47,677 bases of DNA from Bacteroidales bacterium (GTDB lineage: Bacteria; Bacteroidota; Bacteroidia; Bacteroidales; VadinHA17): contig WXFE01000113.1 of assembly GCA_009881065.1 (NCBI GenBank), forward strand, positions 1 through 47,677. Reading direction: 5' to 3'. The position numbers were made by a program, and so were the translations under genes. Below, piece after piece: positions 36,298-43,458 of the stretch. The notes under the pieces are model-generated. The model made no database searches. It had not been told where the DNA came from and worked only from the letters and a program-made list of their open reading frames with translations. Position 1 is the first letter of the stretch. The number at the start of each line of letters is the position of its first letter.

Positions 36298-36305
36298 CAA
36301 AGGTA
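36298..36305 (-). promoter_or_regulatory. -7 box of waaA
   Basis: On the minus strand this is TACCTTTG, a perfect TAnnTTTG match. It is 18-25 nt upstream of the waaA start. Confidence 0.5.
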
Positions 36306-36314
36306 ATAAACTCA

Positions 36315-36322
36315 TACTTTTG
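36315..36322 (+). promoter_or_regulatory. -7 box of the NarX-type kinase
   Basis: TACTTTTG, a perfect TAnnTTTG match, 23 nt before the start at 36345. It is back to back with the waaA promoter. Confidence 0.5.
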
Positions 36323-36344
36323 TATATATTAAATTTTTGTTGCA

Positions 36345-37292
36345 ATGGTACGCCTGGTAGCCCTGTTCATATCGGTTGTGTTGCAGATAGTTGCTGCAAG
36401 CATAGCCATAAGATTCATGAAGATAACACGTTACCGCCTCTCATGGATTCTTCTTTCCACATCATTCGTGCTGATGGCAGTCCGCACTCTCATCCAGCTC
36501 ATTGAGTATTTCCAGGGCAAACCCTCGTTTGAACTGATGATGGTTGATGAGTGGATGAACGTGCTGATCTCGGTGATGATAATTACGGGTGTGGTACTTA
36601 TCAGGGAGATCTTTTATTCACTGAAACGTGCGGAAATTGACAGGGCAAGATATGACAGAAGGCTCCTTAATGCTGTAATCAATACGGAAGAGACTGAAAA
36701 AAAGCGGTTCGCAAAGGATTTGCACGACGGACTGGGTCCGCTGCTCTCTACCGTAAAAATGTCTCTCTCAGCACTCAACAGCAGGGTCACCGATCCGGTG
36801 GGACAGGAGATTCTTCAGAACACGAACCATATTGTGAATGAAGCCCTGAATGCCATCAAGGAGATATCCAACAACATGAGTCCTCATGTGCTGACTAACC
36901 TGGGGGTGGCAAGCGCCATCAGCGCCTTCGCGGCAAAGGTGAACATGATGCGGGGCGTAGTGATAGACTTCCGGACAAACATGGAGGGGGAGCGGTTTGA
37001 CACTGATAAGGAGGTGGTTATTTACCGTGCGGCATGCGAGCTTATCAACAACGGCATGAAGCACTCCGGCGCTTCCAGAATAGAAATAGATCTTCACCGC
37101 CACAAAAAAATAATTACCTTGCAGTATCTTGACAACGGCCGCGGATTTGACATGGAAAAGCTGTCATCGGAAGAGGCGGTGGGAATGGGTATTCCGAACA
37201 TAGAAACCCGCGTGAGATCTGTCGACGGGGTCTTTGTCATTGAAAGCTCGCGAGGCAAGGGAACCAGCGCGCTGATAAAGGTGGACCAGTGA
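36345..37292 (+). CDS. Sensor histidine kinase, HisKA_3 (NarX/DesK) type
   Basis: A 315-residue kinase with about three N-terminal membrane segments (2-24, 33-53, 68-88) and a short coiled stretch. It has no large periplasmic domain, so it may sense membrane state or an intracellular cue. The HisKA_3 phosphoacceptor motif is KRFAKDLHDGLGPLLS, with the histidine near residue 126. The HATPase domain shows ACELINNGMKHSG, DNGRGFD and GMGIPNIETRV. It is followed by a NarL-type response regulator 218 bp downstream, a wide spacer filled with tandem repeats. The two should form a signalling pair. Confidence 0.93.
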   Translation: MVRLVALFISVVLQIVAASIAIRFMKITRYRLSWILLSTSFVLMAVRTLIQLIEYFQGKPSFELMMVDEWMNVLISVMIITGVVLIREIFYSLKRAEIDRARYDRRLLNAVINTEETEKKRFAKDLHDGLGPLLSTVKMSLSALNSRVTDPVGQEILQNTNHIVNEALNAIKEISNNMSPHVLTNLGVASAISAFAAKVNMMRGVVIDFRTNMEGERFDTDKEVVIYRAACELINNGMKHSGASRIEIDLHRHKKIITLQYLDNGRGFDMEKLSSEEAVGMGIPNIETRVRSVDGVFVIESSRGKGTSALIKVDQ

Positions 37293-37299
37293 AACCGGA

Positions 37300-37510
37300 A
37301 GTTGGCAGTAGCAGGATTTGTCCCCGGGATTAAGCATTGCAGAAGAATAATATAGATAATATTCCCCCGAAGGGGCGAAACAGTGTAGAGAAATAGCATA
37401 GATAATATTCCCTGAAGGGGTAAGACATGACAGAAGAATGACACAGGTAATATCCCCGAGGGAGGAAAGCATTGTAAAAAATAACATGCCCGCAGGGCAT
37501 TAAGCATTGT
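37300..37510. repeat. Tandem palindromic repeats between kinase and response regulator
   Basis: Units of about 36-46 bp start at 37332, 37378, 37422 and 37466, with a degenerate one before and a partial one at 37502. The consensus is AAGCATTGCAGA, then AATA, ATAGATAATATT and a CCCCGAAGGGG palindrome. The last partial unit (AAGCATTGT) runs directly into the ATG of the response regulator at 37511. Related sequence occurs at 47340-47575. Confidence 0.75.
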
Positions 37511-38152
37511 ATGGAAAAGATCAGAATAGCTCTTGCTGATGACCACCAGCTCTTCCGGAACGGACTGAAAATCCTACTTGGCGGCTATCCCGAATTCGAG
37601 GTGGTAGCTGAGGCATCAAACGGCACCGAACTGCTGAAGGTGCTCGAAAACTGTCCCACTGATATTGTCCTTATGGATATCAACATGCCTGAGATGGACG
37701 GGGTGGAAGCCACATCGCGCATTTCCCGCCAGATCCCGGAGGTATTCGTTATTGCACTGTCAATGTACGGTGAGGAGGAGTATTATTACAGAATGGTTGA
37801 GGCCGGAGCGAAGGGATTCATTCTGAAGGATTCCGACATCTCTGATGTGCATGATGCAATTATCGCGGTACACCGCGGAGGCAACTACTTCTCGCAGGAA
37901 CTGCTATATCATGTCATCAGGCGTATCAAGAACAGGGAACAGGAGGAGAAGAGTTCAAACCTGTCGAGACGCGAGAAGGAGATACTTTTCAAGATCTGCG
38001 AAGGACTCTCCAACCACGAGATTGCCGAGGAACTGTTCATCAGCAAGCGGACGGTAGACAAGCACCGGGCCAACCTGCTGGCCAAAACCGGTTCCAAGAA
38101 CACCGCCAGCCTGATCCTCTACGCAATAAAGAACAGGCTGATAGAAGTCTGA
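37511..38152 (+). CDS. NarL/LuxR-family response regulator
   Basis: A 213-residue regulator. Residues 1-120 are the receiver: acidic pair in LADDHQ, phosphoacceptor aspartate in IVLMDINMPEMDG (about residue 57) and lysine in GFILKDSD. Residues 145-210 are a LuxR-type helix-turn-helix (LSRREKEILFKICEGLSNHEIA, with RTVDKHRANLLAKTG as the recognition part). It pairs with the HisKA_3 kinase upstream. The ATG lies immediately after a partial copy of the tandem repeat, so the repeats form the whole ribosome-binding region of this gene. Targets are not known. Confidence 0.95.
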   Translation: MEKIRIALADDHQLFRNGLKILLGGYPEFEVVAEASNGTELLKVLENCPTDIVLMDINMPEMDGVEATSRISRQIPEVFVIALSMYGEEEYYYRMVEAGAKGFILKDSDISDVHDAIIAVHRGGNYFSQELLYHVIRRIKNREQEEKSSNLSRREKEILFKICEGLSNHEIAEELFISKRTVDKHRANLLAKTGSKNTASLILYAIKNRLIEV

Positions 38153-38218
38153 CCTCTCCGTAAAGCAATCCGTGAGCAGCCTGAATAAGCTCTCCTCCCC
38201 CGCCAGGGCAAGTATGAT

Positions 38219-38581
38219 ATGAGTGACCGCAAAGGACTGGGACCCATTGGTGAAGAGCTAGCCGCTTCGTGGCTGGAAGGGAAGGGCTATTCAATCCGCC
38301 ACCGGAACTGGCATTCGGGACGCACTGAAATAGACATTATAGCCGAAAACAGCACCTTCATCGTATTCGCCGAAGTAAAAACAAGATTTGAAGGTTATCA
38401 GGTTCACCCTTCCGAAGCTGTAAACGTGCCCAAACAGAGGAGAATCATCTTCGCAGCTTCCAACTACATAGATACTTACGGCATCACCAAAGAGGCCAGG
38501 TTTGATATCATATCTGTAATAATCGGAGAGAATGGTCATGAGATTGACCAGATTGAGGGCGCCTACTATCCCACCATGTGA
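38219..38581 (+). CDS. yraN: YraN-family (UPF0102) endonuclease-like protein
   Basis: A 120-residue protein of the UPF0102 family, a Holliday-junction resolvase-like fold. The family motif is complete: GEELAASWLEGKGY, then NWHSGRTEIDIIAE and FAEVKTR, the last two holding the PD-(D/E)XK-type acidic and lysine residues. Its biochemical role is not well established; nuclease activity is inferred from the fold. The start at 38219 gives a normal-length N-terminus. It lies 66 bp after the response regulator and could be read in the same transcript. Confidence 0.93.
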   Translation: MSDRKGLGPIGEELAASWLEGKGYSIRHRNWHSGRTEIDIIAENSTFIVFAEVKTRFEGYQVHPSEAVNVPKQRRIIFAASNYIDTYGITKEARFDIISVIIGENGHEIDQIEGAYYPTM

Positions 38582-38619
38582 TTTCCTCCACACGGCGCTG
38601 CTGCTCTAAAACATTTCCC

Positions 38620-38770
38620 TTTTGAATATTATTGTATATTTTTGATTTGTCCCAAATGTAACGGGCCGGCAAGTTTTTATTTAACAGTCACATAATCAAT
38701 TAATTGGCGTGTTCATTTAAAAAGATGATCAATCCTGATAGTCAGGTAGTTATGAGCATTCATTTGAAAA
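38620..38770 (+). promoter_or_regulatory. Second leader family, copy 2 (aminopeptidase gene)
   Basis: The stretch contains the same ordered blocks as 16808-16955: TTTTGAATATT, TAACGGGCCGG with GTTTTT, CAATTAATT with GTG and TCATTT, and AAAGATGATCAA. A perfect -7 box TATTTTTG is at 38637-38644. The micro-ORF starts at 38724 and runs 20 codons (MINPDSQVVMSIHLKNIPDY). Within it CCTGA/TCAGG can form a small hairpin. Confidence 0.6.
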
Positions 38771-38810
38771 ATATACCGGATTACTGAAATTAACAAACCA
38801 AAACAGACAT

Positions 38811-38902
38811 AGATGAAACCCACATGTATCAAACAGACAAACAACTGTATATTATTTTCAGTCATGCGGGTTCCATCATACCTTTAAATTCTAAATAATA
38901 CT
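38811..38902 (+). promoter_or_regulatory. Shared hairpin leader, copy D (aminopeptidase gene)
   Basis: GATGAAACCCACATG (38812-38826) pairs with CATGCGGGTTCCATC (38863-38877): GATG with CATC, an A-C mismatch, then AACCC with GGGTT, a second A-C, and CATG with CATG. The conserved ATACCTTTAAA follows. The micro-ORF 38813-38887 has 24 codons (MKPTCIKQTNNC...). It lies downstream of copy 2 of the second leader family, so this gene has both leaders in tandem. Confidence 0.78.
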
Positions 38903-40108
38903 ATGATGAAAAAGACAGTTTTGATTCTCATGGCAATAGCTGTTGCAGCCATGCCGATGTACGCCCAGAAGAGCAAGAAACAGGCCGCTCCCGAGCCTGA
39001 GGGATATAAATTTACCACAGTGGTCTCCCTTCCCGTCACTCCGGTGAAGAACCAGTCAGCCACAGGCACATGCTGGTGCTTTGCAACCACTTCATTCATG
39101 GAGTCGGAGCTCCTGAGGATGGGCAAGGGCGAATATGATCTCGCGGAGATGTACGTGGTAAGGAAAACTTACGAGAACCGGTTATTTGACAATTATCTCC
39201 GCCGGGGAAAAGGAAACCTGGGTCAGGGCAGCCTGTCTCCTTCATGGCTTCGCGTTTTCAGAGAAAACGGGATTGTCCCGCAGGAGGTTTACAGCGGCAT
39301 CAACTATGATTCACAGCTTCATAACCACAGTGAATTACAGTCTTACATAGACGCCATTGCGACTGTTCCGGTAAAAATGAGGCGCCTCAGCGAGGAGTCG
39401 AACGAAGTGGCAAACGCTGTTCTCGACATTTACATGGGAGAAGTGCCTGCCACCTTTACCTATAAGGGCCAGAGCTACACTCCGAAGACATTTGCAGCCA
39501 GTCTGGGACTGAACATGGATGATTATGTTCACATCACCTCCTTTTCGCACTTCCCCTTCTATACCGAAGGACTTCTTGAGGTGCCTGACAACTGGGAGAT
39601 GAACCGGTTTCACAATGTGCCCCTCGACGAACTGATCCAGATAATGGACTACGCACTTAACAACGGTTATACTGTTGCCTGGGACGGCGATGTAAGCGAG
39701 AGGGGCTTCTCTCATGCCAATGGCGTTGCCATCAACCCTGACCTCGCAAGGGTGGAATCGTTAGCCGGCACAGACAGGGCCCGTTTCGAGGCAGCTCAGG
39801 GTGCCCCTGCCGCCAACCAGGCATTGTTTGAAAAACCAGGTCCTGAAATAAATGTCACCCAGGAAATCCGTCAGAACGGATACGAAACATACGTAACCTC
39901 CGATGACCACCTGATGCACGTCACCGGTATTGTAAAAGACCAGAACGGCACGAAGTATTACATCACGAAGAACTCATGGGGCACTGACAGGAATCCTCAT
40001 GGCGGTTACCTGAACATGTCTGAGAGCTACGTGAGGGCCAAGACGGTCTTTATCCTTGTTCATAAGGACGCTGTCCCGGAAGATATCAGGTCCAAAATGG
40101 GAATCTGA
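38903..40108 (+). CDS. pepC: Exported aminopeptidase C / bleomycin hydrolase-like cysteine peptidase (C1B)
   Basis: A 401-residue cysteine peptidase with a cleavable signal peptide (about 1-21, ending MYAQ), unlike the cytoplasmic PepC of lactic bacteria. The catalytic cysteine is in ATGTCWCFATTSFME (about residue 58), the histidine in DHLMHVTGIVKD, and the asparagine in TKNSWGTDRNP. VKNQSATGTCW is the standard oxyanion-hole segment. C1B enzymes trim N-terminal residues from peptides and some are self-compartmentalising hexamers. A periplasmic or surface location suggests peptide scavenging. The gene has two leader elements upstream and a strong terminator downstream, so it is monocistronic and probably heavily regulated. 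Confidence 0.92.
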   Translation: MMKKTVLILMAIAVAAMPMYAQKSKKQAAPEPEGYKFTTVVSLPVTPVKNQSATGTCWCFATTSFMESELLRMGKGEYDLAEMYVVRKTYENRLFDNYLRRGKGNLGQGSLSPSWLRVFRENGIVPQEVYSGINYDSQLHNHSELQSYIDAIATVPVKMRRLSEESNEVANAVLDIYMGEVPATFTYKGQSYTPKTFAASLGLNMDDYVHITSFSHFPFYTEGLLEVPDNWEMNRFHNVPLDELIQIMDYALNNGYTVAWDGDVSERGFSHANGVAINPDLARVESLAGTDRARFEAAQGAPAANQALFEKPGPEINVTQEIRQNGYETYVTSDDHLMHVTGIVKDQNGTKYYITKNSWGTDRNPHGGYLNMSESYVRAKTVFILVHKDAVPEDIRSKMGI

Positions 40109-40144
40109 GCCCCGGAAAAACCTGAGGAACCTTTTTTTAGAAAC

Positions 40145-40178
40145 AGTGCTCATGATCAATTCATGAGCACTTTTTTTA
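40145..40178 (+). terminator. Terminator of the aminopeptidase gene
   Basis: Perfect 11-bp stem AGTGCTCATGA (40145-40155) with TCATGAGCACT (40161-40171) and a run of seven T. Confidence 0.95.
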
Positions 40179-40294
40179 TGGTAATGTGGTCAGAAACAGC
40201 TGGTAATTTTTCAAGGATTGAGGATTAAGTCCAGATTGTCAACCTTAAAAGGAAACGGGCAATGCCGGAGAGCAATCCTCCTGATGCACTTCCT

Positions 40295-40370
40295 CAACTC
40301 ACCTGATCCATCGTTTCAACTCACCTGATCCATCGTTTCAACTCACCTGACCCAATACTTCAACTCACCA
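40295..40370. repeat. 22-bp tandem repeat at the 3' end of the LuxE-like gene
   Basis: Units CAACTCACCTGATCCATCGTTT at 40295-40316 and 40317-40338, a diverged unit at 40339-40360 and a partial one at 40361-40370. The partial unit holds the last codons and the stop of the LuxE-like gene on the minus strand. The array seems to have expanded from that gene's end. Confidence 0.9.
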
Positions 40371-41418
40371 GTAAATTGCATCCCCTGATATCAGCCTCGT
40401 CAAACCTGCCCTGAACCTCAAAGAGTCCGCCCGGGTGCATCCGGCCAAGATCGTCAGTTGCCAGGAATGAACATGACCAGAGGTTGGCAAGGTCAATGAT
40501 GCTTATACCTCCGGCCGCTCCGGCTTCTGAAGAGTGTGACATCGGATCATGGCTGTCACGTATCAGCACCTTCATCCATGGCGGGGTACGGAATATCCCA
40601 TCCCCCCGGGAATAAGCCTGACTGAGCAGTTCGGTCATCCCGTATTCCGAGTGTACCGAGCTGACACCAAAGGCTTTCTTGATTATCTCATGTACCTCTT
40701 CCCTGATCATCTCACGCCTCCGGCCCTTCATGCCGCCGGTTTCCATAATGATGACATCGCTGAGATCAACCGGATGCTTTTCCGCCAGGTCAAGCAACGC
40801 AAAGGTGACTCCCATCAGCAGCACTTTCAGTCGTGCTGCCCTGGCCTTTTCAATGGTCTGCAGAAGAGCCGTATGGTCATCCGGGAAAAAACCGCCGGCA
40901 TCATTGCCCGAGAGCTGCATAAGTCTGTTAACCATGTATATGAGCGACGAATCCTCCCTCTCAAGATATGATGGTAAAAGCCCGGTGATTGCATACCCGC
41001 CAGGATCGCCGTAAAACATCCTGAATGTTCTTTCCAGGCTTTCATTGTAAAGGGTAAGGCTTTTTACCTCATGGCGGCTGCGTTTGGGGTTGACAGCACC
41101 GGATTGATTCCTCACTTCTGTGTCTGCCTGATTCTTCATGTCTCCGGTGTCGCCACGAATCGCCGTCGTGCCGCTGCTCAGAAAAATCCGTTCAGCTTCC
41201 CCTCCTCCGGTCATGACCAGATGATCCCTGAAGAACGATATTGGCATGAAGGGGATTGAAAGGATTGAATCAACCTCTTCCGGTTTGATTCCGAGAAGGC
41301 TTATATATTCACTGTAGACCGGGCACCCGGCAGCCTGGAAGCGAAAGATCTCCAGTGCCAGCTTTTCAAATGAGCTGGCGCCGGAGATCCTGAATATCTC
41401 TTCCGGGAATTCCATCAT
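40360..41418 (-). CDS. LuxE/PaaK-family acyl-activating enzyme
   Basis: A 352-residue protein of the acyl-protein synthetase (LuxE) group within the adenylate-forming superfamily. Recognisable parts are FMPISFFRDHLVMTG near the N-terminus, a phosphate loop IFLSSGTT, YAITGLLPSYLEREDSSLIYM (core GLLPSYLERE), METGGMKGRRREM and SEYGMTELLSQAYS, then LATDDLGRMHPGGLFEVQGR near the end. In Bacteroidetes such genes often belong to cell-surface or lipid pathways, and the substrate is unknown. A short insertion (about 88-115, charged, low complexity) makes it slightly longer than relatives. It overlaps the upstream lipoprotein gene by 4 bp (ATGA) and its stop lies in a tandem repeat. Confidence 0.85.
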   Translation of the reverse strand: MMEFPEEIFRISGASSFEKLALEIFRFQAAGCPVYSEYISLLGIKPEEVDSILSIPFMPISFFRDHLVMTGGGEAERIFLSSGTTAIRGDTGDMKNQADTEVRNQSGAVNPKRSRHEVKSLTLYNESLERTFRMFYGDPGGYAITGLLPSYLEREDSSLIYMVNRLMQLSGNDAGGFFPDDHTALLQTIEKARAARLKVLLMGVTFALLDLAEKHPVDLSDVIIMETGGMKGRRREMIREEVHEIIKKAFGVSSVHSEYGMTELLSQAYSRGDGIFRTPPWMKVLIRDSHDPMSHSSEAGAAGGISIIDLANLWSCSFLATDDLGRMHPGGLFEVQGRFDEADIRGCNLLVS

Positions 41419-41951
41419 TTCGCCGGGAAGGTTGATGATCCGTCAGGCTGCCACACCCACTCAAGGGTGCAGGTGGCAGCTGCAGGAGTGACCGATGTAT
41501 TGAGTGTCACGCTGATAATCCTGAGCTTGGCATATCTCGAGTCGCGTGTCTTTACCACCCATATCTGGTTGGCGGCAAGCGGTGATGCAAATTCCACCCA
41601 CGAATAACTCCCCACGCTCTTCAGTTCGCTGAAGGCACTCTTCGCGAGGCTCTCGCTATCATATGTTCCCGCCAGGGCGAATGGGGGCTTGTATGTATTT
41701 GCCGTAAGGTATGCAACCACCGGCCCGCCTTCAACCGGACCAGCGCCCAGTATTATATCAGCCCGGTACTGATCAGGAAGCGTGGGCACCTCGCCGGCCT
41801 CATCAAAGGAGAGTCCCATGGCATAATAATAAGACCCTCCATCGTACAGGTCACTCGAAAGAGTGATTGTTCCCGAGGTTTTCTGGTCGTTACCTCCGCA
41901 CCCTGCAAACATCATCATCAGGGCCACGACCGGTATGACCCGTCTGGTCAT
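41415..41951 (-). CDS. Small lipoprotein of unknown function
   Basis: A 178-residue predicted lipoprotein: signal peptide with lipobox MFAGC and Cys18. The mature part is beta-rich with GTITLSSDLYDGGSYY (core TLSSDLYDGG), Tyr/Gly-rich strands and a C-terminal CTLEWVWQPDG. I do not recognise the family. The middle motif GPVEGGPVVAYLTANTYKPPF (core VVAYLTANTY) may be diagnostic. Its start shares one base with the stop of pgk (TAATG) and its end overlaps the LuxE-like start by 4 bp. It is therefore tightly coupled between a glycolytic enzyme and an acyl-activating enzyme, a pairing without an obvious logic. Confidence 0.8.
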   Translation of the reverse strand: MTRRVIPVVALMMMFAGCGGNDQKTSGTITLSSDLYDGGSYYYAMGLSFDEAGEVPTLPDQYRADIILGAGPVEGGPVVAYLTANTYKPPFALAGTYDSESLAKSAFSELKSVGSYSWVEFASPLAANQIWVVKTRDSRYAKLRIISVTLNTSVTPAAATCTLEWVWQPDGSSTFPAK

Positions 41952-43213
41952 TATTCACCCCTGATTGCTGTGATGCCCGGCAGCTTTTTACCCTCCATAT
42001 ATTCAAGCATAGCGCCTCCGCCGGTTGAGACATAGCTCACCTTGTCGGCCAGGCCGGCCTTGTTGATTGCTGCAACCGAGTCGCCCCCGCCTATCAGTGA
42101 GAATGCTCCGTTTTCGGTGGCTTTTGCCACTGCCTTTGCTATTGCTGTGGTTCCGGCGGCAAACTTAGCCATCTCAAACACCCCCATCGGGCCGTTCCAG
42201 AGGATGGTTTTTGAATCCATAATCACCTTTTCAAAAAGCTCAATGCTCTTCGGTCCGATGTCAAGGCCCATCCATCCGTCCCTCACATCATCAATTGCCG
42301 AAATATATGTATTAGCCTCAGCATCAAACTTATCAGCATTGACCCCGTCAACCGGGAGGAGCAGGCTGACCCCTTTTGCCTTTGCCTTTTCGATGACCGC
42401 CTTTGCCACATCAAGCTTGTCGGCCTCACACAGGGAATTGCCTATGTTTCCTCCCATAGCCTTTATGAAGGTGTATGTCATGCCTCCGCCGATAATCAGG
42501 TTATCGACCCTGTCAAGCAGGTTCTCGATGATGAGTATCTTGTCTGACACCTTGGCTCCACCCATAACTGCAGTAAACGGTTTGCCGGCGCTCTTCAGCA
42601 CCTTGTCCATTGCAGCAAGCTCGCTGTTTATAAGGAAGCCGAACATCCTTTTATCTTCCGGGAAAAAGCCGGCTATAACGGCGGTGGTAGCGTGGGCCCT
42701 GTGAGCCGTGCCAAACGCATCGTTGACATATATGTCAGCATAGGTCGAAAGCTTCTCAGCCATCTCCTTCTGTTTCACCTTCAGGGCTGCCTTTGCAGTT
42801 TTCTTTTCCTCATCCGTGGCGGTTTCCGGGAGTATCGGCTTGCCCTCCTCCTCAGGATAGAACCTGACATTTTCGAGCATCATCACTTCGCCCGGCTTGA
42901 GGGCGGCAGCCATCGCTGCGGCCTCTTCGCCAAGGGCGTCAGGAGCAAAAGCAACCTTCATCCCCAGGTGTTTCTCCAGAACCGGGAGAACTGGTTTAAG
43001 GGAATACTTCTCCATTACTCCCTGCGGCCGGCCCAGGTGTGACATGAGAATGACACTTCCGCCGTCAGCGATAATCTTCCTTATCGTCTTGAGAGCTCCG
43101 CGTATGCGGGTGTCATCTGTAACCACGCCTGTGGTTTTGTCAAGGGGCACATTGAAATCAACACGTACTATTGCCCTGAGGCCCTTAAAACTAAAATTGT
43201 CAATGGTTTTCAT
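41951..43213 (-). CDS. pgk: Phosphoglycerate kinase
   Basis: A 420-residue glycolytic enzyme that transfers phosphate from 1,3-bisphosphoglycerate to ADP. The N-domain has the substrate motif RVDFNVPLD and the basic patch HLGRPQG; the hinge is near the middle; the C-domain shows GGAKVSDKI and the nucleotide motif WNGPMGVFE, ending with [14 protein letters not shown] short insertion at about 130-145 (charged, [16 protein letters not shown]) is typical of Bacteroidetes PGK. Length is normal for those enzymes. It is first in a three-gene operon with a lipoprotein and a LuxE-like gene. A CAAAAATA (minus TATTTTTG) box lies at 43254-43261. Confidence 0.98.
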   Translation of the reverse strand: MKTIDNFSFKGLRAIVRVDFNVPLDKTTGVVTDDTRIRGALKTIRKIIADGGSVILMSHLGRPQGVMEKYSLKPVLPVLEKHLGMKVAFAPDALGEEAAAMAAALKPGEVMMLENVRFYPEEEGKPILPETATDEEKKTAKAALKVKQKEMAEKLSTYADIYVNDAFGTAHRAHATTAVIAGFFPEDKRMFGFLINSELAAMDKVLKSAGKPFTAVMGGAKVSDKILIIENLLDRVDNLIIGGGMTYTFIKAMGGNIGNSLCEADKLDVAKAVIEKAKAKGVSLLLPVDGVNADKFDAEANTYISAIDDVRDGWMGLDIGPKSIELFEKVIMDSKTILWNGPMGVFEMAKFAAGTTAIAKAVAKATENGAFSLIGGGDSVAAINKAGLADKVSYVSTGGGAMLEYMEGKKLPGITAIRGE

Positions 43214-43253
43214 AGAATTTATACTTATAAATTAACTGTTCGTTTGTATTGTG

Positions 43254-43261
43254 CAAAAATA
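43254..43261 (-). promoter_or_regulatory. -7 box of pgk
   Basis: On the minus strand this is TATTTTTG, a perfect TAnnTTTG match, 41-48 nt upstream of the pgk start. Confidence 0.55.
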
Positions 43262-43315
43262 AGAAGTTGAAGCGTTCCTCGCATGCAGGAGGGTTAATAA
43301 TGGCAATTTATTTTT

Positions 43316-43348
43316 TATTTAACAAATACCACGGTGATTTGTTAAATA
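43316..43348. promoter_or_regulatory. Perfect 12-bp inverted repeat between pgk and holB
   Basis: TATTTAACAAAT (43316-43327) and ATTTGTTAAATA (43337-43348) are separated by the 9-nt ACCACGGTG. It is an AT-rich, operator-like palindrome located about 55 bp upstream of the pgk -7 box and about 80 bp upstream of the holB -7 box. It could bind one regulator for both genes. Confidence 0.6.
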
Positions 43349-43427
43349 CGGGAATCTTCGTGCAGGAGCCTGACCATGACAGTTCACCCGCGGCGCTCTG
43401 AAAGGCAGATATTTTCTGATTTTTGTA

Positions 43428-43435
43428 TAAATTTG
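43428..43435 (+). promoter_or_regulatory. -7 box of holB
   Basis: TAAATTTG, a perfect TAnnTTTG match, 31 nt before the ATG at 43459. It shows that the TTG at 43423 lies upstream of the transcript start. Confidence 0.55.
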
Positions 43436-43458
43436 CTCTTCGTCATCCGAAAGGCAAT

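Noticed and set aside
37300..37510. CRISPR array
   Set aside because: Units are adjacent and imperfect, without unique spacers of constant size, and there are no cas genes. The same holds for 40295-40370.
40145..40178. Third copy of the second leader family, because of TGCTCATGATCAA
   Set aside because: The similarity is limited to a few bases inside a perfect terminator hairpin. None of the other blocks is present.
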